A stretch of 64,000 bases of DNA, from positions 309,441,164 through 309,505,163 of the forward strand of contig NC_081414.1 of NCBI RefSeq assembly GCF_030272615.1. The letters run 5' to 3'. A program made the translations under genes and the position numbers. Numbering within the stretch: position 1 is the stretch's first letter; every line of letters begins with the position of its first letter. This document shows, piece by piece, positions 36,201 to 45,139 of the stretch. The notes under the pieces are model-generated. The model searched no databases, was not told where the DNA came from, and saw nothing but the letters and a program-made list of their open reading frames with translations. The stretch is from Cryptomeria japonica. Taxonomy: Eukaryota > Streptophyta > Pinopsida > Cupressales > Cupressaceae.

Positions 36201-37971
36201 TGGGTATCCTTTGTGGTTTGATATCTAAAAATTCAAGATCTTTAAATAGAGTTTAATTTTTCCTACAAATCTGTATAAAGCACTAAAAGAAGCAAAAGAA
36301 CATAGTGCCATTCTAGGGAAACCCAAAATGAGCTTACAAGTCATCTGAAATCTCAACAAGGAGCTCTGACATGGACAAGAAGCTCCAATGGCATTCATCA
36401 ATCTGCAGTTGTACAACATACAAACAAGAGGATCATTGTTTTGGATATTAAGCTCTAAAACATGAAAAAGCATTTAATATAAAATATACCAGGAATAGAA
36501 AACTCATAACCATGCATGTTATGATGTATAGCCATCTAATGCTGCAAGTGCATACCCATAAATTCTTCTTACCATATTATTATTACGAAAACTCAACCCC
36601 TAATTAGTGGTACGGCCATAGAGGCCCCCATACCCTACTGTTATTGTTCTGGTACTGGTATTGGTCCAGGAATGTTCCAGTTTATATTGTTTTCAATACT
36701 GGCCATCATAATAAAACAGAACTCAAAAAGCATTGCTGGTCAGGGTACAATAATGACAATAACGAAAATAAAAGCACAAATGAAAAACATGGCTAAACTG
36801 CTGCTACTCATGCTGCATAGATTTTAATGAACTAATTGGTGAGTTCTGTGTTCTCAATGAAGAATGAGAATGCAATATTTGTTCACACAGCTGTTTAATT
36901 TGACTAGAACAATTGAGGTTTTTCTTTTAATTGAATAGATAATATAATGCATATGTTTTATCATAAATCATGACTTATTCAATATTTTACTCTACCAACT
37001 ATCAATAGCATTTTGTTAATTTTCTATTTATTTTATGCATATAACATTAATATTATAGTTTATTATGTTTATTGTCTATAATTTTTATGTTAGTTCTTTG
37101 GATATACCCAAGCCATATCCTACCCAAGGTCCAAATAAAATGGCAAACCCATATACCCATGCCGATAATTTAATATGCAACAAAAACCTGAGGAATTGTT
37201 GCACCTCAAAAAAATATCTAATTTTTTCTTACTTGCATCTATTGCCTTCTTTGTTCTACTGACCTGTTTATTAAGGATTAAAGACCTTGATTTTTGTTCG
37301 CTTGCACTACATTTAGTTTTATAAGTAATTATTTTACCTGTATTTTTTCTTGAACACAAAGTAATCTTCAACCATACTTTTGCTTTTACCACATTGTATC
37401 AAAATGAAATAGTCTTAAGAATAGAAAGCACCAAAAATTTATACTTCATTTAGGGTATCCTTCTTTACTAGTAATCCATTTCTTCAAAAAATTGAATGCG
37501 TATCTAATTCTTCAAATTAAAGAAATAAATATGAAGTGGTGGATAGAAAAGAAAAATAACACTGTTGAACCATTTTAAGTGCCAATAGTATGAAACTGTT
37601 GAGAAGCTTGACAATTGGACCCTGATTAAATGTATTCTAAGATCTCATACCTTGAAGTAAAAACTAATATAATGAAAGGAAAACTTAGTAAAGATAGTCT
37701 GTAAACTATATCAATGTTTTGCAGATGCCAGAATTCATCTTTGATTAATATTAATCCAAGCCTTGTATCAACTGACAGATTTTCAAAATGAGTTTCTCAA
37801 TGCAATTTGAGCTGAAATGGCAATGCCATGAACGAAGGAATATATAAATCAACCTTAGCCTTATACAACTTAGGTTACCTGCTGATTCGTCAATGCATAC
37901 AATAGAAGGTTCAAAACTCGATAATCAAAAGATTTGAATTGTAATGCTCTCATAACATCCTGAACGGAAAC
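15219..37971 (-). CDS. Host gene, C-terminal six exons; plant protein of unknown name
   Basis: Six exons (37971-37879, 36402-36338, 31956-31944, 31741-31661, 15721-15613, 15316-15219) join in one frame without a stop until TAG at 15219-15221. They give 152 residues. All five introns are GT-AG and every phase closes: 93 nt (phase 0), 65 nt, 13 nt (restores phase), 81 nt, 109 nt, then 98 nt. The protein is acidic and helical and contains DYRVLNLLLYALTN, FLSMSELLVEISDD, NTFNVLRMFAKLYGPSK, KYISEAEDKYQHLL and SWNIPHVISDEEIY. I recognise no named domain. Exon 1 found here has a pyrimidine-rich acceptor, so further 5' exons should lie to the right of 37971, probably outside the window. The 15.9-kb intron holds at least four transposable elements. 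Expression is not shown by sequence alone. Confidence 0.8.
15613..15721 (-). CDS. Host gene exon E (109 nt)
   Basis: Acceptor TGTGCCAG and donor GTAAAA bound 36 codons plus one base. They encode a charged helical stretch starting AKYISEAEDKYQHLLNQLNP and containing SAYQKRCEEAVNE. Confidence 0.75.
16943..18917. mobile_element. Solo LTR, TGTAATGTNCC family, copy 1
   Basis: The segment starts TGTAATGTACC and ends AAGGGACATTACA, with inverted-repeat ends. It is flanked by an exact 5-bp duplication CCAAT (16938-16942 and 18918-18922). It interrupts the 3' part of the hAT transposase relic, whose reading resumes on the other side. It is rich in ATTA-type repeats resembling those in the solo LTR at 32620-34342. 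No primer-binding site or internal region is present. Confidence 0.75.
18309..18917 (+). repeat. Tandem duplication, two units about 314 bp apart
   Basis: The units starting TTTCAAATACAGATC at 18309 and 18623 are nearly identical over about 290 bp and differ mainly in the length of a TA microsatellite (near 18561 and 18874). The duplication lies at the right end of the solo LTR 16943-18917, so that LTR carries its end region twice. Confidence 0.85.
20160..20640 (+). repeat. Degenerate internal repeats of the long LTR
   Basis: Units of about 95-110 bp recur about five times. Each has ATCATGAATTCCTCC, an AAAATCCGCCC-like stretch and GGCGCCAAAATG. They create long but meaningless minus-strand open frames. 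Confidence 0.7.
22096..22103 (+). promoter_or_regulatory. TATA box of the long LTR
   Basis: TATATAAA lies in a CCTATATAAAGGGG context, about 840 bp before the LTR end. The counterpart in the copy at 55918-63106 is TATAAATT at 62323-62330. Confidence 0.5.
24173..25573 (-). repeat. 3' LTR of the 24173-29560 element
   Basis: This is the left-hand LTR, 1401 bp. It is preceded on the minus strand by the purine tract CCGAGAGGGGAGGC. The stop codon of the internal ORF (25555-25557) lies inside this LTR. Confidence 0.85.
25555..28198 (-). pseudogene. Single long unknown ORF of the non-autonomous LTR element, now broken
   Basis: Open segments 28198-27380, 27189-26851, 26826-26326 and 26322-25555 cover almost the whole interior. 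The last three share one frame and are separated only by TAG codons (26853, 26328). The frame also continues upstream of 27189 through a TAA at 27298-27300. One frameshift near 27380 joins the first segment. The ancestor was about 880 codons. The N-terminal part is basic, then acidic; a coil-like region (AAQARHHLQRVKERHNR) follows. The C-terminal half shows weak repeats: YLLIGDSDFLD, TLLVGNCLIDG and SLLVGDYIFLD; also YIRGEQQEQF...FVWD and YIRDEQQLHA...IIWD. I recognise no known family. The ORF ends 18 nt inside the 3' LTR. Confidence 0.6.
28200..28211 (-). promoter_or_regulatory. Primer-binding site (initiator tRNA-Met type)
   Basis: TGGTATCAGAGC on the minus strand lies one base from the 5' LTR end. 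It is identical to the canonical plant LTR-element site and fixes the orientation of the element. Confidence 0.85.
28213..29560 (-). repeat. 5' LTR of the 24173-29560 element
   Basis: This is the right-hand LTR, 1348 bp. It lies beside the primer-binding site. It lacks an insertion present in the other copy near 24578-24600. Confidence 0.85.
29566..31660. other. Intron sequence, no other gene seen
   Basis: This stretch lies within the 15.9-kb host intron. No element borders or coding signals were recognised. Confidence 0.45.
31661..31741 (-). CDS. Host gene exon D (81 nt)
   Basis: Acceptor TAGTGACAG and donor GTAATT bound 27 codons containing NNTFNVLRMFAKLYGPSK, phase 0 at both ends. The intron upstream of it (31742-31943) is only 202 bp, while the downstream one is about 15.9 kb. 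Confidence 0.75.
31944..31956 (-). CDS. Host gene exon C, 13-nt microexon
   Basis: The exon sequence is GTACGATTATGAG, preceded by ATATCACAG and followed by GTTGGT. With TT from exon B it reads L-Y-D-Y-E and restores phase 0. The next exon continues E-D-V-L-N-N. It is supported by exact phase closure and sense continuity, not by transcript data. Confidence 0.65.
32620..34342. mobile_element. Solo LTR, TGTAATGTNCC family, copy 2
   Basis: The segment starts TGTAATGTCCCC and ends GATCGAGGGGACATGACA; the ends are inverted repeats (11 of 12). It is flanked by an exact duplication ACTTT (32615-32619 and 34343-34347). It is AT-rich and holds a long CT/AT microsatellite. It lies in the host intron between exons B and C. 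The end closely matches that of the solo LTR at 48368-49889. Confidence 0.85.
33197..33264 (+). repeat. Compound microsatellite (CT)24(AT)10
   Basis: Twenty-four uninterrupted CT units are followed directly by ten AT units. The array is likely length-variable between individuals. Confidence 0.95.
34348..36337. other. Intron sequence with a tandem duplication
   Basis: This is part of the intron between exons B and C. Apart from the duplication at 35494-35710, nothing is recognised. Confidence 0.45.
35494..35710 (+). repeat. Tandem duplication, period about 132 bp
   Basis: ATCCTTAATTCAATTT...CACATC segments starting at 35494 and 35626 are nearly identical over about 85 bp. Confidence 0.85.
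36338..36402 (-). CDS. Host gene exon B (65 nt)
   Basis: The exon lies between acceptor CAACTGCAG and donor GTAAGC. It encodes IDECHWSFLSMSELLVEISD, then D and two bases (TT) of a leucine codon that the 13-nt exon completes. Confidence 0.75.
37879..37971 (-). CDS. Host gene exon A (93 nt)
   Basis: A T-rich tract ending TTTCAG precedes the exon and GTAACC follows it. It encodes 31 residues beginning VSVQDVMRALQFKSFDYRV and ending LLLYALTNQQ, phase 0 at both ends. A methionine lies at residue 7, but the strong acceptor argues that translation starts upstream. Confidence 0.75.
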
Positions 37972-38852
37972 CTGAAAAAAAAAATTAATCCAAACTTCAA
38001 AATATTAAAGAATGTTTAGAATCCAACAAATTGGATATTTATTTGATTTGTGTTATGCGATAAGATTTAAATATTTTTGAAGGCTACTCTTAATGGATCA
38101 TAGACAACTTAGAAACCCCTCTAACTAATTTGTGTGTGTTATGAAATAGAAAAATTTGGATTTTTCCAATATAGTGCCAGTATATCTAAGAAATAACAAT
38201 TTGTGGGTCTACGATCAGATATAAGTGTTTAATGCTGTTTAAAGTGTTGGTAAACATGCGTAAGGAATAGTTTCCAATTAAGAATGAGGTCTTTGCACCA
38301 TCAACTAGGTCATTTCCACACTTAGGTCATTTCCACACTTGTATTTTTGTTAAATTGTCAAATCTAGATATGGAGTTTGAATATTAAAAAAAAACAATCA
38401 CAGAATGTGATATATATTGTTAAGCTTTGCTTCTGGTGCATTTAACAGTCTTCTTTATTACATTTACTATTGCTTTATGACTAGGAAAAATTTGTTCACA
38501 ATACTGTTAGATTCTCTAATATGATCACAATCAAACGTAGGGTATGTACAATACAAGGGTTTCACATTAAACTATATTTAAATGCTACACATGAAAGAAA
38601 CATTTAAAAAATAATAAATTCAATTATATTAATATATATCATTCTACACATAATAAAGAAAATAGTTACAACAAGATAGACCAATCTTAAATCACATGGG
38701 AAACTCCAACTCGCCTCTCCCCACTTTGTTTTGAAATGATGCAGACTAAGGTAACCTAGGTCCAGGTAAAGCAGGAGGCCTAATTCATTGTCCTCTATGA
38801 TCTTGTATTTGAGCTTTTCTTCCTTCCACTGGAGCTGGATTCTCTCAACAGA
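37972..38852. other. No gene identified
   Basis: A 17-bp unit AGGTCATTTCCACACTT occurs twice in tandem near 38307-38340. Upstream exons of the host gene were looked for here and not found. Confidence 0.4.
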
Positions 38853-39110
38853 GCCAAGGTTGCAGACATTCTAGAAGGTTTGCAATTAGCAAAATGTCAA
38901 GACATTAAAAAGATGATTGTTGAAGGTGACATTCAAGTGATCATTAAAGCAACAAACAATGGTGGGGATGTGATTGGCATTTAAATCATGTTCAAAGAGA
39001 AGCAAAGACTTTTCTGTCCAAATTTAAAGTTTGATTGGAAATTCTGCTTCCACAAAGGGATCAAGGAAGTAAAATTTTGTGCCAATCATGGTATCACAAA
39101 GTATTCAAGT
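38853..39110 (+). pseudogene. RNase H-like domain fragment
   Basis: Translation gives ILEGLQLAKCQDIKKMIVEG followed by DIQVIIKATNNGGD and a stop (TAA near 38982). It continues FKEKQRLFCPN and CFHKGIKEVKFCANHG. This matches the plant reverse-transcriptase-like RNase H family, where VEGDSQ carries a catalytic aspartate and the end usually reads RExNxxADxLA. It is a relic of about 85 residues with a stop and a decayed C-terminus. The Copia LTR begins 53 bp downstream, possibly inserted into it. Confidence 0.6.
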
Positions 39111-39163
39111 GGGTTGAGATCCATCATTATAGGAGGATCAAGAAGTTATTCTTTTAAAGGAGG

Positions 39164-39613
39164 TGTTGGTGTAAATAAATATTCATTATGGATATTATTA
39201 TACTTTATTTAAGTTAACTTAGGATAATGCATCTCTTCATAGTTTGGATTTGAGACACTTAGGGAAGTGTGCACATAGGGATATAGCTTGTAGGAGAAAT
39301 TCCATCTTTTGTGGTCTTATTTTGCTGTTACACTCCACATTCGGTGGGTCATCCACTTCTTGTGGAATATTATATTATTTCTCCTACCTACCCCTACTAT
39401 TTCCTACCTACCCTTGTTTCTCATTGAGTCACATGTCATGATTGTGTGCTCGTACATCCATATGGCCTTGCCTATATAAGCAGGCCCATATTCATTGTAT
39501 TGGTTAATCCAGTTGATCATTTGCATATTGATGGGAATACAGTTTGTTCTTGTCATTCTTTTGTTTCTCTTTTATACTTTTCATTGTGCCCTTGATCTTG
39601 GCAAAATCTCACA
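39164..39613 (+). repeat. 5' LTR of the Copia element
   Basis: It starts TGTTGGTGTAAATAAATA and ends CAAAATCTCACA, 450 bp. A TATATAAG box is at 39473-39480. The primer-binding site follows without a gap. Confidence 0.8.
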
Positions 39614-39626
39614 TGGTATCAGAGGC
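39614..39626 (+). promoter_or_regulatory. Primer-binding site of the Copia element
   Basis: TGGTATCAGAGGC follows the LTR directly. It differs from the canonical TGGTATCAGAGC by a single inserted or changed G. Confidence 0.8.
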
Positions 39627-40644
39627 ATTAGGGCTTCAATTGATTGGTTTTTGGAGACATCTTGGAAGGCTTCTATTTTCGGATCTGAGGGGCAGCGTTT
39701 TTTGGAGGCATCTTAGAGTGTTTTCGACCTCACCATTGCATCCGGGAGGCCGTTTCCATAAAAATCGAGTATAAACTCGACCTATTTTGGCGAAAATCGA
39801 ATTTTGGGTGTTGGAGGATTTTTTGCCCAATTCGAGCAGTACGGTACGGAATTTTCGGATCTAAAAAAAAGAAAAAAATTTCTGAATTTTATTTTTCCAG
39901 TTTTGAAAAAGATTTTTTTGAAAAAAAATTAAATTTTTTTTGCGGGTCCGTACCTTCTACCCAGTCAGCAGTGCACAATCAACGCCCAGTTAGCATTTTT
40001 TTGAAAATTTTTAGACCTCTCTCCGTTGAGCAGTTTAGATTTTTGAGTCAACTTATGAGGCTCATAACTTGCTCAATTTTGCTCCTTTCTGGGTGCAATT
40101 TTTTTTTATTTGGGCTAACTTTTCGTGCTCTTCGCAGTGGTGTGGTTATTTTCTGATTTTGGTGCACAGGTTTTTCGGAATTTTTGGATTCTCTCAGCTG
40201 TACCTGTCCAATCCTCAATTTTGCAACTTCAAAGGCTTCATTTGAGCTCATTCGACCTCCTTTTCAGGCGCCGTTTTTTTTTTAAATGCATATTTTTTCG
40301 TCTACTTTCATAATCTATGATCGGATTTCAAAGATTTTGAGTGGAAATTGTACTTTCAGATATTGGTCTTCTTTGGCCAACTTGGTACTTGTAATTTGCT
40401 TGGATCTTAGTTTAGATCTCTTGCATTTATTAGTTTGAGTCTTCTTTGACCTTATTAAGGCAGTTGTAAAGTTGAAATCAGAAGTCCACTTTGCCATTTT
40501 GCAATTGTACATGCACTCAGTATAAAGTGCCAAATCATCATTTTTGGGGTGGGGGGGTGGGGGGGTTCTTTGATTGAGTGAATTTGGGGGGGTGTCTTGT
40601 GTGATTGTGCCTCTCTTTCTTTGTGCTCTTTCATTTTTGTTGCA

Positions 40645-42498
40645 ATGAGTCCTCATAAATTTCCACCTTTAACTCCACATAATTATGCATCATGGAAAAT
40701 TAAAGTATGGAGCAAATTAATGGAAAGAAGTCTCACGCATTACATAGATGGAACAATAGCAACACCACCTGATCCTAAGGCTGATCCTAATGCTCAATTA
40801 GAATGGCTCACTAAGAATTGCATGGCTCTTGGAACCTTGCGTAAGTATGTATCAAATGACCTCATTTTTCACATTGAGAAGTGTACTACAATCAAAGAGG
40901 CTTGGGATATGTTTCAGAAGTTGTATGGTCAAGTTGATGAAATCAAAGGTTACAAGATTGACAATGAGCTCACCAATTTGGATCCCAAGAGTTTTGATAC
41001 AATCCAAGATTATGTCACCAAAGCAAATGAGCTAAGAGCAAAGCTTAAGGATTGTGGAATTGACAAAAAGGATGCTCAGTTGATATTCAACTTGTTGGAC
41101 AAGCTTGCACCAGAATATGCAGCATTTGTGTCTAGCTTCCAAACTCATCGTTTGACAGTTGGGAGTTCCTACATTATGCCTTCATTTGATGCTTTCACAG
41201 AAATGTTGATATTGGAACAATCTAAGTTGTTGAACATGGGGCTTCTCAAGTCTTCAAAGTCCAAGGCTTTGGTGGCTAATCAAGGGAGTCAAGGGAGTCA
41301 AGGCAAAGATTCCAACAACAACAAGAAGCAATCTAAGTCAAAGCCACAGCAGGAAAAAGGGCAATCATCCTCTCCATCGCAAGGTGATTTTTCATCCTCT
41401 TTCAAAAAGGGGACTCCACCAAAGAAGGATAAACCAACTTGTGCATATTTCAAGAAGTATGGTCATGATGAGCATCAATGCCACACCAAGCAAGTTGATG
41501 AGTTGACAAATCTTCTTAAGAAAAACAACATCAACTTGCCATCCGCCTACACAAAGAAGGATTCATCTCCTTCCTCTTCCTCACAGTCTAAGGGAAAAGG
41601 GCAAGCATTTGTGGCTACAACAGGTTCTTCACAGCAGTGGATACTTGACTCGGGTGCCTCTTATCACATGGGTTCTACAAAGGAGTAGTTTTCTTCATTG
41701 GAGCCATCTAAGGTACCTCACATTTACATAGGTGATGATACACAAGTAGAGGTTGAAGGGAAAGGTTCAGTTGACATGGATGATGGAACATTTGAGAATG
41801 TTCTTTATGTTCCTAACTTGTCCACCAACCTTCTCTCTATCTACCAAATCACTCACTATGGGAATGGGAAAAAGGTTGAGTTTACACCTGATTCAGTTGT
41901 GGTAAACGAACTTAATGATGATGCCTTGGTAGCAGTGGGACAAGTCAATGACAACTCAAGGCTTTATTCATTCTCCCACTTTGTGCCAAGTTCTCCTTCT
42001 AGGGCCTTGCTTACTCATTCAAATTCAGAAAGTAAGCTATGGCATGAGCGGTTTGGTCACCTCAACTACCGCTATCTTCAGCAGCTCAGCACTAAAGACA
42101 CGGTCACAGGTCTACCTCGAATCAGTTTTTCAGAGGGTGTATGCTCAGGTTGTTCCATGGGCAAGCATCCCGAGGAGAAGTTTGATAAGGGGAAAGATTG
42201 GAGAGCTTTGGAAGTTCTTCAACTTGTTCACAGTGATGTAGCAGGTCCATTTCCAGCACCTTCATTTAGCAAGGCCCGCTATGTCCTCACCTTCATTGAT
42301 GACTACTCCCGCTTCACTTGGGTCTACTTTCTCATTCATAAGAGTGAAGTATTTGACAGATTTTAGGACTTCAAGACTCGTGTGGAGAAGCAATCCGAGA
42401 AAGTGGTCAAGATTCTTCGTACAGATAATGGAAGGGAATATGTGAACAAAAGACTTGAGGATTTTTGTACATTTGGGGGGATTGATCTTCAGCATTCT
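40645..42498 (+). pseudogene. Copia gag-protease-integrase polyprotein, interrupted
   Basis: The chosen ATG at 40645 begins MSPHKFPPLTPHNYASWK, the usual start of the UBN2-type Copia gag. The zinc knuckle (41440-41481) reads CAYFKKYGHDEHQC, so its second cysteine is replaced by F. Protease has the intact ILDSGAS site (aspartate at 41647). An in-frame TAG follows at 41686, then the pre-integrase region (LWHERFGHL...CSGC) and integrase core with HSDVAGPF (D at 42235) and RTDNGREY (D at 42424). A second TAG is at 42364. The third catalytic residue, E, is lost by truncation. Both TAG codons sit where relatives usually have Q, consistent with CAG to TAG. Confidence 0.9.
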
Positions 42499-42778
42499 TG
42501 TTGGAGATTGTAATCTTGTCTAAAAGCCATCTGATGTATTTTGAGCAAAGTGCCCTACGTGGGTCAACCTCCTTTTGATATGCGTCACGTGGGCCTCCTT
42601 TGATATGTAAATTAATGTGTATCTATACACTTCCTAAACCATTGTTTTAGTCAAGTTTTATAAAAAATTATAGCCTTTCAGGCACCATCATATGTTTTTG
42701 TCTTCTTTTCACATTGTTCTTTTCTTGTTAAAGCTTAGTCTTTTTGTTCATAAGGGTGTATACTTGCTGATTTCTGCA
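42499..42778 (+). mobile_element. Short LTR with adjacent primer-binding site, inserted in the Copia integrase
   Basis: The segment starts TGTTGGAGATTGTAATC exactly where the integrase reading ends and stops at TTTCTGCA, 280 bp. It is followed at once by TGATATCAAAGCAACC (42779-42794), a decayed initiator tRNA-Met site. It therefore looks like the 5' LTR and leader of a further element, whose interior is replaced after about 120 bp by the element starting at 42900. Confidence 0.6.
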
Positions 42779-42794
42779 TGATATCAAAGCAACC
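42779..42794 (+). promoter_or_regulatory. Decayed primer-binding site
   Basis: TGATATCAAAGC differs from TGGTATCAGAGC at two positions, both G to A. Confidence 0.55.
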
Positions 42795-43236
42795 AAGATT
42801 TTCTTTCAAGCTATCTAAAGGATGTTTGCCATGAAAACTAATTTTCAAAAATCACTAGTCTCTCACAAACCATCGTGAATTTTCTCATGATTTTGTATAT
42901 GATGCAAGAGAGCCCAGGCATATGCCTAGGCAAGCAGCCAATAACAAACCAAAAACAATCGAAGCACTATTTCAATGATACGGATTCTACAAATTTCACA
43001 AATGCTCAATTCTTACCAAATTTCAAATTATTTATTAACTATATTGAATCCAAATCTACATCTTAAAACTCTCATGCTTTGTAGTTGGCATAAAATGCGT
43101 ATTGTTATATTTGATAATATTTGTTATCTGGCAATGTATTTATTATTTGTAGCAAGTGGGTTGTCACTCAGGTAGTTATGTTTCCGTTGGTTGATAGTTG
43201 GGTTCCTCTCAGCAACCGTCGGGTCCTTTAAATATG

Positions 43237-44220
43237 CAATGTTACCCTGAGTTTCCGGGACGGCAAATTTTTTTGCCAAATTTGGGGACGGCAGGGAACG
43301 GCAAAGGGGACGGCTATTAAAATATAGGAAATATTTAAAATATATAGGAAAATTTCAAAATTCTAAATGTTCATATGAAAACATGGATAAAGCATGCATA
43401 CATACATTATATTCATATGAAAACAATAAAACATGGAAATGGCATGTGTATGATACTATGAAAAGTTGAAGACATTTTAGAATGTAAATTCTGAACATAC
43501 AACATTGTTAATACTCAATAGACAATATGCAATTATGCATTCATAAATCAGAATTTCAATTCATTCACATTGTCAATATGCATATCATAATAGATATTAA
43601 AGAAATAACATACAAAATGTCAAAACAAAGAGGTTAAATTTTCCCTACTTCTATCGACGCAGTTTCCCCCCATATTTTTCAACGGGGGTTTGGGGGCAGC
43701 GCCCCCAAGGTGGGGTCAAGGGGCATCGCCCCTTGCGGGGTCAAGGGGCAGCCGAGTTTGGCGATTTTTGGGCGATTTTCTAATCTCTGTGTCAAAATGC
43801 CCAAAGGCTACACTGCTGCCATATAGTTTCATTGTCAAAATTATGAATTAAATTAATGTTATCTTTTAATTTTTTTATTTTTACTAACAATTTGAATTAA
43901 TAAGGGGCCTATATTAGAAAAAATTTTAAAAAATTTGAAAATACAACTTTTTTTAGTTTTTTAATATTTTTTAATGGCCTTAGATAAGGGGGACGTCTAG
44001 CCATCCCTGGGACGGATTGGGGACGTCCCAGCCGTCCCCAGCCGTCCCCGGGACGTACGGACGTCCCCCAAGGCTAGGGCAGGCGTCCCCCCGTTTCAGG
44101 GACGTCCCCTAAAAATATAGGGCAATTTGGGGATGGGGGGAAACGTCCCCTGGCCGTCCCCAAGTCCCCGAGACGGGGACGGGGGTTTTCAGGTCGGGGA
44201 CGCGTCCCCGGGTAACTCTG
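43237..44220. mobile_element. hAT-like DNA element, non-autonomous, 984 bp
   Basis: Terminal inverted repeats are CAATGTTACCC at the left and, inverted, CAGAGTTACCCGGGGACG at the right. The flanking duplication TAAATATG (43229-43236 and 44221-44228) is exactly 8 bp, as expected for hAT. Right subterminal DNA is a dense series of GGGGACG/CGTCCCC palindromes (about 43990-44210). No transposase is encoded. It contains a second, smaller hAT-like insert. Confidence 0.85.
43626..43789. mobile_element. Miniature hAT-like element nested in the hAT-like element
   Basis: The segment runs from CAAAGAGG to CTAATCTCTG and is flanked by an exact 8-bp duplication TGTCAAAA (43618-43625 and 43790-43797). Its sequence is the reverse complement of parts of the element at 58284-59808: the GGGGGCAGCGCCCCC module and the GGGCGATTTTC end. 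It is therefore an internally deleted member of that family, 164 bp, in opposite orientation. Confidence 0.8.
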
Positions 44221-44415
44221 TAAATATGTTGTGTACCGCCAAGAAAGGGTATGATATTGTCAAATCAATTGTAATCCTTGGTCGACCATCTCTAGTCTTC
44301 TTCTTTGTAATAATTTTATGTGCAAATAAAGAAATATTTTACTGTTGGGTCTGGTATGCATTGTCATGTATATTATTATTTCCTATACTTAACTTATCAG
44401 ATAAAGCAGTAAACA

Positions 44416-44427
44416 TTTGGCACCCTT
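44416..44427 (+). promoter_or_regulatory. Presumed primer-binding site of the Gypsy element
   Basis: TTTGGCACCCTT follows the 5' LTR directly. It resembles Gypsy-type TGGCGCC/TGGCACC sites; the exact tRNA is not assigned. Confidence 0.45.
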
Positions 44428-44784
44428 GGCTTAAAAGAAATCAGGTTAGCCCTGAGTGATTCATGCCCTTAGACCCCAATAAAGGTGAGAAGAGGGCATA
44501 GGGTGGTCAAGACCAAGTGATCTTTAAGGATTGTAGAACAAAGAGAACGAAGAAGAAGATTATGAGAAAAATTCGAAGAAAACCGAATTGAATGATTAGA
44601 CCATACGTCCATAGTCAACGTTGAATGAGTACAAAGAGGGAAAACTTGAACTCATGGACATGTTCCATTGTCTATCCATCTCAGGGGAATTGAGATTTGG
44701 AGAATCTGAACCGCTAACCCTCGGCCAGAGGGAGCATACGAACAAGCTAGAGCTTGAAAGTACTCAAAGTGTTGGGGATGTTGG

Positions 44785-45100
44785 AGGTGGACGTGTAGAG
44801 GACACGTGCATGGCCGAGAGTGCAAGGAAAGCACCAAAACGTAGCGGTCGGAACAATCCAACTAGGTCTGACATAAAAGAGAGTAAGCAGGCGAAAAACC
44901 AACTTGCATCCTATTGGAAACTTGTCCCTCACCGAGGAACCAAGAATAAGGGGGCCTAAGCTGAAGACTTTGGGGAGGAAAAAGTATAGAAACGAAGGTG
45001 ACCAAAATGTAGAAAACACAAAAGGTGGACGCGTAAAGAGCTCTCGTGTGGACGAGAGTGCAAGAGAGGCATAGGAACACAACAAGAGTGAGACGGTCCA
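44785..45100 (+). repeat. Duplicated leader segment
   Basis: GGTGGACGTGTAGAGGACAC...GAGAGTGCAAGGAAAGCA near 44787 recurs in diverged form near 45025 (GGTGGACGCGTAAAGAGCTC...GAGAGTGCAAGAGAGGCA). The two copies are about 240 bp apart in the gag leader. Confidence 0.6.
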
Positions 45101-45139
45101 ATCTGGTCAAATACACACGGTACCTTTAGAGTGAAAACA

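Larger units (their letters stand above)
39164..42498 (+). mobile_element. Ty1/Copia retrotransposon, 3'-truncated
   Basis: A 450-bp 5' LTR, an initiator tRNA-Met primer-binding site, a leader of about 1 kb and gag-protease-integrase coding sequence follow in Copia order. The element breaks off inside the integrase core at 42498, where a foreign LTR begins. No reverse transcriptase, RNase H or 3' LTR remains. Two nonsense codons interrupt the polyprotein. Confidence 0.85.
43080..44415 (+). repeat. 5' LTR of the Gypsy element, interrupted by a hAT-like element
   Basis: Native sequence is 43080-43236 and 44229-44415, with 984 bp of hAT-like insert plus an 8-bp duplication between. The two parts align with 51263-51600. 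Confidence 0.85.

Noticed and set aside
37120-37392. Minus-strand 90-codon frame inside the host intron A-B
   Set aside because: It has no acceptor/donor pair fitting the exon phases and the exons on either side already join in phase.
44127-44459. 110-codon plus-strand open frame
   Set aside because: It runs across the end of the hAT-like element into the Gypsy 5' LTR, so it joins unrelated DNA by chance.
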